This document shows, one piece after another, positions 25,247-34,583 of a DNA stretch of 45,716 nucleotides. How positions within the stretch are numbered: position 1 is the first letter of the stretch; every line of letters starts with the position of its first letter. Source of the DNA: an uncultured Hungatella sp. (GTDB taxonomy: Bacteria; Bacillota; Clostridia; Lachnospirales; Lachnospiraceae); assembly GCA_910588325.1 (NCBI GenBank), contig CAJUPP010000022.1, positions 1-45,716 of the forward strand. Direction: 5' to 3'. The notes beneath the pieces are model-generated. The model did not search any database. It was not told the DNA's origin and saw nothing but the letters and a program-made list of their open reading frames with translations. Both the position numbers and the translations under genes were made by a program.

Positions 25247-26305
25247 TTACACGCCTCCCGCCCGCTCATAATCTTCCCGGTCATTCACATTCAAAAACAT
25301 CTCTTCCTCCCCCGCACTCTCATAAACCTTATACCCTGCCTTATCTAAAAACCTTCGAACCCTTCCATCCTTCAGATTTCGCTCCATCTCATCCGCCATA
25401 TCTCTCCTGTAAACCCCAATCAAAGGCTCAATCTGCCTGCCATGTCTCAGAACCGTAACCTGAGCCTCACCGCCAGCCTCTCTGCTGCACCCAATCAGCC
25501 GCCTCAATTCCTCCACAGAAATAAGGGGCACATCCACACTAAGTACAAGACACGCCCTGTGTTTCACCCTCCGCAGAGCCGCCTCCAGCCCTCCCAAAGG
25601 CCCCTTATTCGGATACCGGTCAAAAACCACCTGCTTCCCACACAATTCCCCTCTATACCCGGAAACCACAATATCCTCAATCCCCAGCGCCTCCCCCTTG
25701 GAAATCTGATGCTGCAGAAACGTCTTATCCTCCAGCCGGAGATCCGCCTTATCCGTTCCCATCCGGCTGCTTCTCCCTCCTGCCAGAACAACCATAGACA
25801 TATGCTGGCGGCAATACCAATAGTTATAAACCAAGCCGGCAATCTTTCCAGCCTCATCCAAAGAAAAACAGGGAATCTCCCCCCTGTTTGGAATAGCAAA
25901 ATCCGCCGCAATCCCCAGAAGCCCTTCCCTCTCACAGACCAGTTCCGTTGAGACACACTGCCGTGCCGTCTCAATCTTAGGATAACGGCTGCCCTTAAAC
26001 CCCTCCAGCAAAATCAGGTCAGCCTCCGGAAACATCTCCCAAAGCCGCTCCTCCGTCACACCGGTCTCCTGCTTTACCACCATAAAGCGATGGTCCGAAA
26101 ACACCGCCGTCCCATAAGCCCCTGCCTGCATATGCTTATAAGTGTCTGTCCCCGGCACATCCCCCTCAAATTCATGCCCGTCATGCTTGATTGTGGCAAC
26201 TTTAAGCCCATACCCTGTCAAAACCGGCAAAAGCCGGGTAATCAAGGTTGTCTTTCCGGAATTTTTTACTCCGCTGACTGCCACCACAACTTTAGTTTTG
26301 TACAT
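25247..26305 (-). CDS. MobB-MobA fusion protein
   Basis: About 352 residues from ATG at 26305; a TTG at 26324-26326 would add seven. The N-terminal half is MobB, a P-loop GTP-binding protein: VSGVKNSGKTTLITRLL (about 7-23) and a DLILLEGFKGS segment near 95-105. The C-terminal half is MobA, molybdenum cofactor guanylyltransferase: VVLAGGRSSRMGTDKA (about 173-188), DRYPNKGPLGGLEAAL, and LSVDVPLI. The fusion should add GMP to Mo-MPT to give the MGD cofactor of DMSO reductase family enzymes. Upstream of moeA with overlapping ends. The order B then A is less common than separate genes. Confidence 0.93.
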   Translation of the reverse strand: MYKTKVVVAVSGVKNSGKTTLITRLLPVLTGYGLKVATIKHDGHEFEGDVPGTDTYKHMQAGAYGTAVFSDHRFMVVKQETGVTEERLWEMFPEADLILLEGFKGSRYPKIETARQCVSTELVCEREGLLGIAADFAIPNRGEIPCFSLDEAGKIAGLVYNYWYCRQHMSMVVLAGGRSSRMGTDKADLRLEDKTFLQHQISKGEALGIEDIVVSGYRGELCGKQVVFDRYPNKGPLGGLEAALRRVKHRACLVLSVDVPLISVEELRRLIGCSREAGGEAQVTVLRHGRQIEPLIGVYRRDMADEMERNLKDGRVRRFLDKAGYKVYESAGEEEMFLNVNDREDYERAGGV

Positions 26306-26871
26306 AAAGCAGATTTTACCTTTCAAAAATAAATTATTTACAGCATATCCTATTTTTCAGGCAAATTCAATGCCGTTTTCACACATTTTTCCAACAATAT
26401 GTTTGATATAGATACATATTCTTCTGATTTATCACGTACATCCTTCAATTTTGTGTCAGCACAGCAAGTACACAGACTTGCCCAAACAGTAACACTTATT
26501 CAGACCTTCTAAGCAAACTTGCCGAAATAATAATAGACTTTGCATTTTAGCTTTTCTATGCTTAATTTAAGATTCTGACAGTTTTCCGCAATCAGAAGGT
26601 GAAATCATATGCCAGGGAAACATATGCCATTTTAAAAGAAGAATATCTTTCTTTAAAGGCACTTTTGAATGTTATTGGTGTTAATCTGATAGACATTGAT
26701 GTTATGAAAGAAGAAACCTGGCGCTGATATACCAGATAAAAGCACAGAAAAACGGCTGCACTGAGTCAGAATCCTCTGTTCTCCGTACAGCCGCCTTTTT
26801 ATCTCTGCGTACTCCCGAAGCCTCTTTGTACCTGGCCGGTTACCTGCAGGTTCTTCTCCCGTTCAAAGCTC
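26306..26871. other. Gene-poor AT-rich stretch with decayed coding traces
   Basis: No convincing gene. A short + frame from GTG 26599 to the stop at 26725-26727 (42 residues, ending KEETWR) has protein-like composition but no usable ribosome site. On the - strand two short frames near 26350-26590 (ending LNLPEK and YYYFGKFA) look similar and lack starts. They may be remnants of degraded genes. A bidirectional terminator ends the region on the right. Confidence 0.3.
26753..26800. terminator. Terminator after the aldo/keto reductase gene
   Basis: CGGCTG (26753-26758) and CAGCCG (26788-26793) form the outer stem of a longer hairpin. On - the stem is followed by TTTTTCTG, on + by CCTTTTTAT, so it can work both ways. 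Confidence 0.65.
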
Positions 26872-27729
26872 CTAAAATTTCGCATTTTCCGGATCTGAGC
26901 CTGTCCGTCCCACGCATTCCAGCTTATCAATCACTCCCATATCCTCATCGGAAATGGCAAAATCAAAAAGCTCCAGATTCTCCTTAATCCTTCCAGGAGT
27001 CACAGACTTTGGCAGTGGAAGGTGCCCTTTCTGCAGGCACCACCGCAGGCAGACCTGGGCAGCAGAACGGTCGTATTTCTGCCCCAGCCTGTTTAGCTGT
27101 GGATCTTCCAGAAGCTTTCCTGAACCCAGAGGGCTCCAAGCTTCCACCAGAATCTTATGCTCCCTGCAAAAGCCTACCGCCTCCGGCTGCATCCAGCCTG
27201 GATGGAATTCAATCTGGTTTACCATGGGCACTACCCGGGCGCTTTTTAGCAGTCCCTCCATATGCACCGGAAGGAAATTGCTGACACCGATAGCCCGCAC
27301 ATAGCCTTTTTCCAGCAGATGCTCAAAGGCTCTCCAGGTCTTTCTGTTTGCCTCCTGGTATGTATCCCGGAATGCAAGAGGGCGGGGCCAGTGAATCAGG
27401 TACAGATCCAGATAGTCCAGATCCAGCCTTTTTAAAGAGGCATCAAAAGCCTTCAGTGTTTCCTCATATCCCCTCACGTCATTCCACAGCTTGCTGGTCA
27501 CAAAAAGCTTTTCTCTCGCTGCCCCCGACATCCGGATTCCGGCTCCCACCCCTATTTCATTGTGGTACACCGATGCCGTATCGATGTGGGTATATCCTGA
27601 CTCTATGGCGTGGATGACCGCATCCGCCGCTGTCTCCCCGTCCGGCACCTGCCAGGTTCCAAACCCTACGCAAGGGATTTCCACCTTATTATGCAGCTCA
27701 TAGGTTCCTGTTAACTTTATATTTTCCAT
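26872..27729 (-). CDS. Aldo/keto reductase
   Basis: A 285-residue NADPH-dependent aldehyde/ketone reductase. ATG at 27729 has GGAGG (27735-27739) 5 bases upstream, better than the frame start at 27759. The AKR catalytic residues are all visible: Asp and Tyr in HIDTASVYHNE (near 46-56), Lys in VTSKLW (near 78), His in YLIHWPRP (near 110); NFLPVHME and the PLPKSVTPGRIKENL cofactor segment follow. It comes 104 bases after the glycyl radical enzyme gene on the same strand, so it may reduce an aldehyde made by that enzyme, or stand alone behind its own weak promoter. Confidence 0.92.
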   Translation of the reverse strand: MENIKLTGTYELHNKVEIPCVGFGTWQVPDGETAADAVIHAIESGYTHIDTASVYHNEIGVGAGIRMSGAAREKLFVTSKLWNDVRGYEETLKAFDASLKRLDLDYLDLYLIHWPRPLAFRDTYQEANRKTWRAFEHLLEKGYVRAIGVSNFLPVHMEGLLKSARVVPMVNQIEFHPGWMQPEAVGFCREHKILVEAWSPLGSGKLLEDPQLNRLGQKYDRSAAQVCLRWCLQKGHLPLPKSVTPGRIKENLELFDFAISDEDMGVIDKLECVGRTGSDPENAKF

Positions 27730-27779
27730 GATTTCCTCCATTCTGTCCAAACAATTCACTATTCAATGCCATGATGTTG

Positions 27780-27801
27780 GGGTCAAAAGGTATTTTGACC
27801 C
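27780..27801. repeat. Perfect 9-bp inverted repeat between GRE and reductase genes
   Basis: GGGTCAAAA (27780-27788) and TTTTGACCC (27793-27801) with a 4-base loop. No T-run beyond the stem on the - strand. It could be an operator, an attenuator or an mRNA-stabilising hairpin. Confidence 0.55.
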
Positions 27802-27833
27802 TTATGATACCACGAATTACTCGGCACTTACTT

Positions 27834-30251
27834 TTATGTCAGACCATGCTCCACTCTCTTTAAATGTACTTTCTGGGATTCCTTGCTGAGCATGGTATAG
27901 TATGCCGACCAGCCGCCCATCCTGACCCGCAGGCCCCGGTATCTCTCCGGAGCCTCCATGGCCCGCCGCAGTTCCTCCACGCTGGTAATGGTCAAGGTCA
28001 TCATGTTGCCGCCCATCTGGATAAAAGTTTTTATCATGGCGGCAATCCGCCTGGTCCCCTCCTCTCCCTCCAGGCCGCTTAAGCTGACCCGCAGGTCAAT
28101 AGGCGCTCCGGCAGCCATGGAATCTGTGTGCAGCTTCAGATAGGAATTCAGAGCCGCCGTGGGACCTGACACATCCCTGGAAGGAACCGGAGACATATTG
28201 GCAGCAATCGGATCTCCTGACATGCGGCCGTCTGCAGAGGCTCCTATCCTTTTTCCTATGTTCACAATCCAGGAAAACGTAGCGATACAGGGAGAAAAAA
28301 TAAGGTCCTTATACTGGCTGTTGTACATGCCTACACGCTCTGTAAAGTAATCTACCATCTCACAGGCAAAGCTGTCAACCCGGTCCTGCCCGTTGCCGAA
28401 TTTTGCCCCTTCCTGTATCATCTGCATCTGCAGCGCCTGGTTTCCCTCCCAGTTGTTTTTTAAAATTTCCACCAGCCGGGGCAATGTCACAATCTTTTCT
28501 TCAAAGACAAACTTTTCAATAGCTGCCATAGCATCCGCCCCGTTGGAAACCGCTTCGGAGAGGATATGCCACAAGTCATATCTGGCTCCCTGATGGCAGA
28601 TATCCGTAAGATTTTCCACACAGCCCTTTGTCAGAACAGACAGAAGGGGATTGGAACTTAAGGGGCCATGGCTTCCGTTTGCATATATCTCCTGTGTAAA
28701 TTCCTGTACACAGGTTCCCAGCATATAGTCCAGCTGTTTTTTCCAGGCCTCCATCACATCCCGGATACTGCGAAAACCGGCCGGATCTCCTGTATCAATC
28801 CCGTCAACCACGCTGTTGACCGGGCCGCACCAAGGAGAAAAGGATGTAGGATCCTTGATATCAGGCTCTGCCTGGCTGGATGCCTGCTCTCTGTAGACAA
28901 AAGACCTTCCCCTGTTAAGAGCCAGCTCCAAAAGATATAAGAAATTAATTCCCCGTATCATCTCCTGGTTGGAGCATCCCTGAAGCAAGGTCTCCCAGCA
29001 GTTGGAATTGGCATAATTTCTGGCATCCTCAGTCCTAACACCTAATCGCTCATAGGCAGAAATCAGAACATCGTCATTGTTGATATAAGGCATTCCTCCC
29101 CCTGTCTTAAGAACCTCTGCCACACGCTCCAAAAGCATGGCCGGACTGTTCTTGTGGAGACGGACCGTCAGCGTAGGGTCTGTCATCTGAAACTTTTCAT
29201 GGGCATTTAAAAACAGATAGGTCAGCACATTGGTGGCGTCCCCTCCGTCCTCCCCGATTCCGCTGATAAGAATATTCTGGCCCCAGTGGTTGATGGCATC
29301 CGCCTCATCCGTCTCCTCCTTTGGAACAAATCCAAAATTATAATCCAGACGGCACTGCCTGGGGGCTCCCTCCAGCATTTTCTGGTCCACCACATAGTTT
29401 TCCGACTCCAGCTGGGCTCTGTCATTTACCCGAAGACAAAACTCATCCACCAGATCCTGGGCCTCCTGTAAGGTTATCCTTCCGGCCAGATAATCCTTCT
29501 CAAAATAAGGATACAAAATCCTGTCAATGCATCCGATGGACAAATAAGACATGGTCTCTCTGAAAATGTGGTTTAAAAACCATACAGACTGCACTGCTTC
29601 CCTGAAGCCGGCGGCCGGCCGGGCAGGAACTTGTTTCAACATTTCCGCCAGGCCCAGCAAGTGCTCTCTCCTTTCCGAATCCGTCTCCCTGCCAGCCTTC
29701 TCAAGTGCCAGGTCCCGGTAACGCCGCGCCAGTGTAAGGACAGCCGTCAGTTCTATTCTGGCAGTCTTTAAAAATACCTCCATAGAATCCGGCAGCTTTC
29801 CCCTATGTTTCTTGCCAAACTTCCTCTCCCTGTCTTCCAGCTGTTCTAAGATGCCATCAATCCCTGTATTAAGCAGCTCCGCAAAATCCGGGCATTTATG
29901 AGACATATTGAGAGTACACTTTCCCAGCTCCTCCTCCTTCAGAAATGAGGGAAGGACACACCGTACAATAGTTTCGCCTTCCATAGAGTTTCCCGCAATC
30001 AGGGCCCATGGTTCGATGGTTATGGGCATCTCCTCCATCACCTTCTGGAAAGCCAAAGCGCGCCGGTATGAAGCCGGTGTATCCTCTGTCTCCTGGGTCA
30101 CCACGGTTTTGTCGCCTCCCCACATCCTCTGCTTTCTGTGCATCCGCTTCTCCAACTGGTCAGAATATTGCTGCACCAAAGCCGATTTCCCCCGCAGAGC
30201 CGGATCCATACATGCCTGTTCCTCGGCCTGCAGCAAAATCTCTTCCTTCAT
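27834..30251 (-). CDS. Glycyl radical enzyme of unknown substrate
   Basis: An 805-residue protein of the pyruvate formate-lyase/diol dehydratase superfamily, oxygen-sensitive and cytoplasmic. ATG at 30251 has GGAGGG 7 bases upstream and overlaps the activase stop by one base (TGATG). The barrel segments GQNILISGIGEDGGDATN (near 325-341) and MPYINNDDVLISAYERLGV (near 387-405) are typical. The thiyl-radical cysteine lies in SNCWE (Cys about 418), where characterised lyases and dehydratases have GCVE; the single Cys and the Glu two residues on argue against a true PFL, which has Cys-Cys. The glycyl loop is RMGGWSAYY (Gly about 780) instead of RVxGY. Likely a C-O, C-C, C-N or C-S bond-breaking reaction on an imported compound. 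Confidence 0.9.
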   Translation of the reverse strand: MKEEILLQAEEQACMDPALRGKSALVQQYSDQLEKRMHRKQRMWGGDKTVVTQETEDTPASYRRALAFQKVMEEMPITIEPWALIAGNSMEGETIVRCVLPSFLKEEELGKCTLNMSHKCPDFAELLNTGIDGILEQLEDRERKFGKKHRGKLPDSMEVFLKTARIELTAVLTLARRYRDLALEKAGRETDSERREHLLGLAEMLKQVPARPAAGFREAVQSVWFLNHIFRETMSYLSIGCIDRILYPYFEKDYLAGRITLQEAQDLVDEFCLRVNDRAQLESENYVVDQKMLEGAPRQCRLDYNFGFVPKEETDEADAINHWGQNILISGIGEDGGDATNVLTYLFLNAHEKFQMTDPTLTVRLHKNSPAMLLERVAEVLKTGGGMPYINNDDVLISAYERLGVRTEDARNYANSNCWETLLQGCSNQEMIRGINFLYLLELALNRGRSFVYREQASSQAEPDIKDPTSFSPWCGPVNSVVDGIDTGDPAGFRSIRDVMEAWKKQLDYMLGTCVQEFTQEIYANGSHGPLSSNPLLSVLTKGCVENLTDICHQGARYDLWHILSEAVSNGADAMAAIEKFVFEEKIVTLPRLVEILKNNWEGNQALQMQMIQEGAKFGNGQDRVDSFACEMVDYFTERVGMYNSQYKDLIFSPCIATFSWIVNIGKRIGASADGRMSGDPIAANMSPVPSRDVSGPTAALNSYLKLHTDSMAAGAPIDLRVSLSGLEGEEGTRRIAAMIKTFIQMGGNMMTLTITSVEELRRAMEAPERYRGLRVRMGGWSAYYTMLSKESQKVHLKRVEHGLT

Positions 30252-31186
30252 CACTTTTCCCTCCTTCTATATGGTTTAAGTCCCATCCTCGCCACATTCT
30301 CTTCCAACGCCTCATAATATGCCTTGTCTCTGGTATACAGGCCATCCAGTCCATATTTTAGAAACAGCCAGTCATATTTGGCGGAGGCCGCTTCATTATA
30401 CGGAAGCAGTTCCAGCCATCCAATCCCCAACTCCTTTATAAACCGGGCTGTTCTGTCAATCTGTTCCGGGCTGTCATTGATTCCTGGAATACAGGGAATC
30501 CGCACCACCAGCTCTCCTGTCTCACGGCGGTGCCGGCTAAGTTCCTTTAAGTTTTTCAGAATCAGACGGTTGTCACAGCCGGTATAGCGCCGATGCAGCT
30601 CCTCTTCCATCATCTTTATGTCATAATAAATCAGGTCCGCCTCCCTTCCAATGGCAAGAAGCTGTGCGGTCCGCCCGTACCCGGATGTCTCTATGGCCGT
30701 GTGAATCCCCATTTTTTTACACAGCCTTACTATCTCCAGTGCAAATTCTGCCTGCATCAGAATTTCCCCGCCGGAAAGGGTGACACCGCCTCCAGAATTG
30801 TCATAGAACGGCTTATCCTGTACAAGAATCTGCTCCACCTCACTGAGACTGACACGTCTCGAGCTTCGGCCCAGCGCCTTTGTGGGACATACCTTTACAC
30901 AGGCAAAACACTTTATACAAAGTTCTTTCCGTATACGGATTCCTGTACGCCCCTCTTCATCCTTTGTCTCATCCCTGACTATGGCCTGTCTAGCACAGGT
31001 ATTCACACAGGTTTGACATTCCATACACCGCATCTTCCTGTAAACCACCACCGCCCCGGCCGGCTGGGTCTCCGGCGAATGGCACCACATACAGTGAAGA
31101 GGACATCCCTGAAAAAAGACAGCTGTGCGGATTCCCGGCCCGTCATGGGTGGAAAACCGGTCAATATCCGTTATCCTTCCCTCCAT
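30251..31186 (-). CDS. Glycyl radical enzyme activating enzyme (radical SAM)
   Basis: A 311-residue activase that abstracts the glycyl hydrogen of its partner through a 5'-deoxyadenosyl radical. I choose ATG at 31186 (GAGGTGGGT just upstream) over the frame start at 31204. The SAM cluster is CPLHCMWC (C28, C32, C35). Two ferredoxin-type 4Fe-4S motifs follow, with Cys 54, 57, 60, 64 and 90, 93, 96, 100, as in activases of the diol dehydratase and CutD class but not PFL-AE. LSGGEILMQ and DIKMM are the usual SAM-binding strands. Directly upstream of its enzyme. Confidence 0.95.
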   Translation of the reverse strand: MEGRITDIDRFSTHDGPGIRTAVFFQGCPLHCMWCHSPETQPAGAVVVYRKMRCMECQTCVNTCARQAIVRDETKDEEGRTGIRIRKELCIKCFACVKVCPTKALGRSSRRVSLSEVEQILVQDKPFYDNSGGGVTLSGGEILMQAEFALEIVRLCKKMGIHTAIETSGYGRTAQLLAIGREADLIYYDIKMMEEELHRRYTGCDNRLILKNLKELSRHRRETGELVVRIPCIPGINDSPEQIDRTARFIKELGIGWLELLPYNEAASAKYDWLFLKYGLDGLYTRDKAYYEALEENVARMGLKPYRRREK

Positions 31187-31193
31187 ACCCACC

Positions 31194-32744
31194 TCATTTC
31201 TCATAATCTGACGGACAGATTCCCCCTGTATATTCTGTAAATAATTTGCTGAAATAACTGGGATTTTTATATCCTACCATGGCTGAAATCTCATACACTT
31301 TGAATTTATGACTCTTTAACAGCTTCTGGGCAAGCTTCATCCGGTATTGCTGCAGGTACTCGTTAAAAGTCATTCCCATCTCTTCTTTAAAAAGATATCC
31401 CAGATAATTGGGAGAAATGTAGATGTTCTGTGCAATCTCATTTAAAGTGACATTGGTATTCACATTGTCCTGAATGTATTGCAGTACCTGGCTGATAATC
31501 CGCTTATTTTTCCCTCCCGGCAGAAAGCTGTCTGAAAACACCTGCCGGATTCCGTGTTCCAAGATTCCCAGCAATTCATCTACAGTCTCCGCCCTGGAGA
31601 ATTCCCTGCTTATCTGTTCATAAAACTGCCAGCCCTCTTCCTTTACAGGCATGTATTCGTTATAGACCATCTGCAGCCTGGATACAATCTCCACGCATAA
31701 CAGCTGAGCCTCCTCAATGCCGGAGGCAGGCTGCAGGGCAAAAAGCTTTTTTATCTCCTCAAAAGCCTCCATGGCTTTTTCAAGATTCCAGGCATGAAAG
31801 CTTTCATAGAGAAGTCCCTTCTTCTTTCGAAGCAAGGCCACATCAACCATCTCTCCCATGCTGTCCTGCCCATAAAACAGAATCTTTCCCCCTCCGTTTC
31901 TGTGTCCCTGCCGACTGGCATAGCGCGCTTCCTCCGCATAAAAATACGTATCCTCCGCCTGGTAGTATACTCTGCTTATCCCTATGGTAATGGTAATGGA
32001 AAACTGCTTATCCAGCCAGTGCTTCAGATCCGACAGCCGTTTTTGCAGCCCGGCCTCCTCCTCCCGGGCAGTCATACGGAAAATCATCACAAAATCCATA
32101 TCCTTTACTACTGTGGGAACGATAGGATTCTGCCCCTCTCCCCACTGGTACAGCTCCGCCAAAAGGCCGGAAGCCAGCTCCCTCTGCCTCTCCTGATGCA
32201 TCTGCTTATAATGGTCAATATGAAACAACGCACACTGATAATAGGGAACCTTGTTTATGATAATCTCTGACGGGAAAAAGGCAGAAACCCCGTTTAACAA
32301 ATCCTGAAAATATTTCTGGACCAGGGTAGGCTTCCACTGCTCCATATCCTTACCCGAATCCGGCGCCGTCTTGTCCATCTCCTTTTTAAGGCGCAAAAAC
32401 AGGGTATGAATGGTCTCCAGGGTAATAGGCTTTAACAGATAGTCAAAAACCCCCAGCTTCAATGCGGTATGAGCATACTCAAATTCACTGTGCCCTGACA
32501 TAATCACAACATAGATTCCCTTGTACCTTAAGCCTGCCTCTCTCGTCAGCTCCAGTCCGTCTACCTCCGGCATCCGGATATCGGTCAGTATGATATCTAT
32601 CTTCTGTCTCTCCAGAGCTTCCAGCGCCTGTTTTCCATTGGTACAGCATTCTGCAACGGTAATATTATATTTCTGCCAGTCAACCTCATTTTTAAGGCCT
32701 TCAAGGACAAATTCATCATCGTCGGCAATCAGCATACGATACAT
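31194..32744 (-). CDS. YesN-type response regulator with AraC output domain
   Basis: A 516-residue regulator. The receiver domain (1-120) has the acidic pair DDD (8-10), phospho-acceptor Asp55 (LTDIRMPEVDG) and the Lys in LLKPI. A middle region (about 130-400) has no clear motif. The C-terminal AraC/XylS DNA-binding domain (about 410-516) contains two helix-turn-helix units: TLNEIAQNIYISPNYLGYLFKEEMGMTF and YEISAMVGYKNPSYFSKLFTEYTG. Paired with the kinase at 32769-34538. AraC outputs bind direct repeats, so AATCAACAA copies at 39564 and 39584 are a candidate target. Confidence 0.94.
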   Translation of the reverse strand: MYRMLIADDDEFVLEGLKNEVDWQKYNITVAECCTNGKQALEALERQKIDIILTDIRMPEVDGLELTREAGLRYKGIYVVIMSGHSEFEYAHTALKLGVFDYLLKPITLETIHTLFLRLKKEMDKTAPDSGKDMEQWKPTLVQKYFQDLLNGVSAFFPSEIIINKVPYYQCALFHIDHYKQMHQERQRELASGLLAELYQWGEGQNPIVPTVVKDMDFVMIFRMTAREEEAGLQKRLSDLKHWLDKQFSITITIGISRVYYQAEDTYFYAEEARYASRQGHRNGGGKILFYGQDSMGEMVDVALLRKKKGLLYESFHAWNLEKAMEAFEEIKKLFALQPASGIEEAQLLCVEIVSRLQMVYNEYMPVKEEGWQFYEQISREFSRAETVDELLGILEHGIRQVFSDSFLPGGKNKRIISQVLQYIQDNVNTNVTLNEIAQNIYISPNYLGYLFKEEMGMTFNEYLQQYRMKLAQKLLKSHKFKVYEISAMVGYKNPSYFSKLFTEYTGGICPSDYEK

Positions 32745-32768
32745 ATCAATCCTCCTGGGTTCACACCC

Positions 32769-34538
32769 CTACGGCTCACCTGCCGGCTCATCGAATATGT
32801 GAACCAGAACCGTTGTTCCCCTCCGAACCGGCAGATATTTCACGCCATATTCTGTTCCATAATATAATTGCAGCCTTTTGTTTACATTATACACTCCGTA
32901 ACCGCCGTATTTGGAGCTGGGCTCCTTTAATAGCTGCTCCTGTATTTCCTCCGGAATCCCTCTTCCGTTGTCTGAAACCTGAAGATAGATATCTCCCTCA
33001 TCCATCCAGCCACTGATACATATCTCCCCCTGTTCGCCGTCCGGAAATCCGTGAAGAACAGAATTTTCGATGAGAGGCTGAAGGACAAGACGGATAATAT
33101 GCTGCCTTTTTAGTTCCGCCCCCACCTCCTCCGTGTACTGTATCCTTCCTCTTAAAATCAGATTCTGCAAATCCATATATGCCCGAATACGCTGCAGCTC
33201 CTCGTCTATGGTAAGCACCTCCACGCCGTTGGATAAACTGAGGCGGAAAAATTCGCTTAGCCGCACCACTGCCCTGCTGATATTGTCCGCGTGGGCTTTG
33301 ATGGCCATCCAGTTAATAAAATCCAGGGTATTGTACAGAAAATGAGGGTTAATCTGCTGCTGCATAACCAGATATTCCATCTGGGCCTTCTCCTGGGAAA
33401 TCCTCTCCACCCGTTCAAGCATCTGCTTAATCTCCTGGGTCATCTGCAGAAAATGCCGGTCCAGCTGACCTATTTCATTGGTGTAATAGGGCATGGGCTG
33501 AACCTCAAAATTACCTTCCCCCACCTGCTTCATCCGCAGATTCAGTGTGTGAAGAGGACGGACCACCTTTTTGCTGAACCAGACAATCAGGGGCAGCACT
33601 GCCGCCAGGCAGAAAATCCCTACCAGCCAGATTCCCCTTGTCAGGACTGACAGCGGCTCCGTCAGCTGTCCGTAGGGCTTCAGCTGTATTGTCCTGAGGC
33701 CGTACCGGTTCAGAGAGCTGTATATAATCGCATATCGTTCCCCCATAAACATACGGTTCAAAAACCCGGCTTCCTTTCCTGCCTGGGAAAGCAGGTTTCT
33801 ATTTTCCTCCAGAAAATTCATAACCTCCTTCTCATGCATCCCATAACTGACCGGTTCATTTTTTTCATTCAAAATGAAATACTGGTCCGTTGCCTCTCCC
33901 CGCGCCACAAGCAGAGTTCCCAGAACCTCCTCTGGCAGCGTAATAAGGAGAAGCCTTTCCGGATTCTCCTCATCAGAGAACACATCCATACTACGGTAAA
34001 ACGTAATATAATTCTGGGAAGGCAGCTCTTCATACAGCGGATGCTCCGGTTGAAGAGGCAGAATTCCAAAGCCCTTGTTCTTTACATATTCACTCCACCC
34101 CTCCATCTCAAGAGAGGATGAATTTATCAGATAATAGGAACTCCAGTCCTGATAATAGGCAGCCAGCTCCGCTTCCGGGCACAGAAGGCTTACCCGAGTA
34201 ATGTCTCTCTGAGAGGACGTATAAAAAAGAATCCGGGAATTGACAGTGTTAACCGCAGTCACCTGCTCAAGTCCATTTGTGTTCTTAAGCTCCTCAAGGG
34301 CCCACTCCAGCTGGGAATCTGTGGCTACAGACAGGGAAAACAGTTCCAGGGATTGAATCCACTGTTCGCTGACAGAATTTATCTGTTCCAGCACCATCTG
34401 AGAATTCTGAGTCACCTGGGAAGTCACAATGTCAGCTGCTGACCGGTATGCCATCAGCCCAAAGACTGTCAGAAGAACCACACTCAGCGTTCCTATCATC
34501 AAAATAAGCTGCTTATGAAGACTTAGGTGTTGAAACAT
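32769..34538 (-). CDS. YesM-type sensor histidine kinase
   Basis: 589 residues from ATG 34538 (AGGAGGGG 7 bases upstream; the frame start at 34577 lacks this). Membrane helix about 10-30, an extracellular sensor of roughly 250 residues, a second helix (about 292-312), a HAMP linker (VRPLHTLNLRMKQV), then a His_kinase domain with the family's INPHFLYNTLDF phospho-acceptor (His about 396) and an ATPase with VLQPLIENSVLHG (N box), DNGRGIP and GYGVYNVNKRL. Such kinases sense carbohydrates or polyols outside the cell, often near the ABC importer they regulate, as here. Confidence 0.94.
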   Translation of the reverse strand: MFQHLSLHKQLILMIGTLSVVLLTVFGLMAYRSAADIVTSQVTQNSQMVLEQINSVSEQWIQSLELFSLSVATDSQLEWALEELKNTNGLEQVTAVNTVNSRILFYTSSQRDITRVSLLCPEAELAAYYQDWSSYYLINSSSLEMEGWSEYVKNKGFGILPLQPEHPLYEELPSQNYITFYRSMDVFSDEENPERLLLITLPEEVLGTLLVARGEATDQYFILNEKNEPVSYGMHEKEVMNFLEENRNLLSQAGKEAGFLNRMFMGERYAIIYSSLNRYGLRTIQLKPYGQLTEPLSVLTRGIWLVGIFCLAAVLPLIVWFSKKVVRPLHTLNLRMKQVGEGNFEVQPMPYYTNEIGQLDRHFLQMTQEIKQMLERVERISQEKAQMEYLVMQQQINPHFLYNTLDFINWMAIKAHADNISRAVVRLSEFFRLSLSNGVEVLTIDEELQRIRAYMDLQNLILRGRIQYTEEVGAELKRQHIIRLVLQPLIENSVLHGFPDGEQGEICISGWMDEGDIYLQVSDNGRGIPEEIQEQLLKEPSSKYGGYGVYNVNKRLQLYYGTEYGVKYLPVRRGTTVLVHIFDEPAGEP

Positions 34539-34583
34539 ATTTCTGCCCCTCCTTTTGTACGTTTCCCAGAGACTCAACGTCCT

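Noticed and set aside
27834..30251. Calling the glycyl radical enzyme pyruvate formate-lyase
   Set aside because: It has a single Cys followed by Trp-Glu, not Cys-Cys, and its activase has two extra 4Fe-4S motifs that PFL activase lacks.
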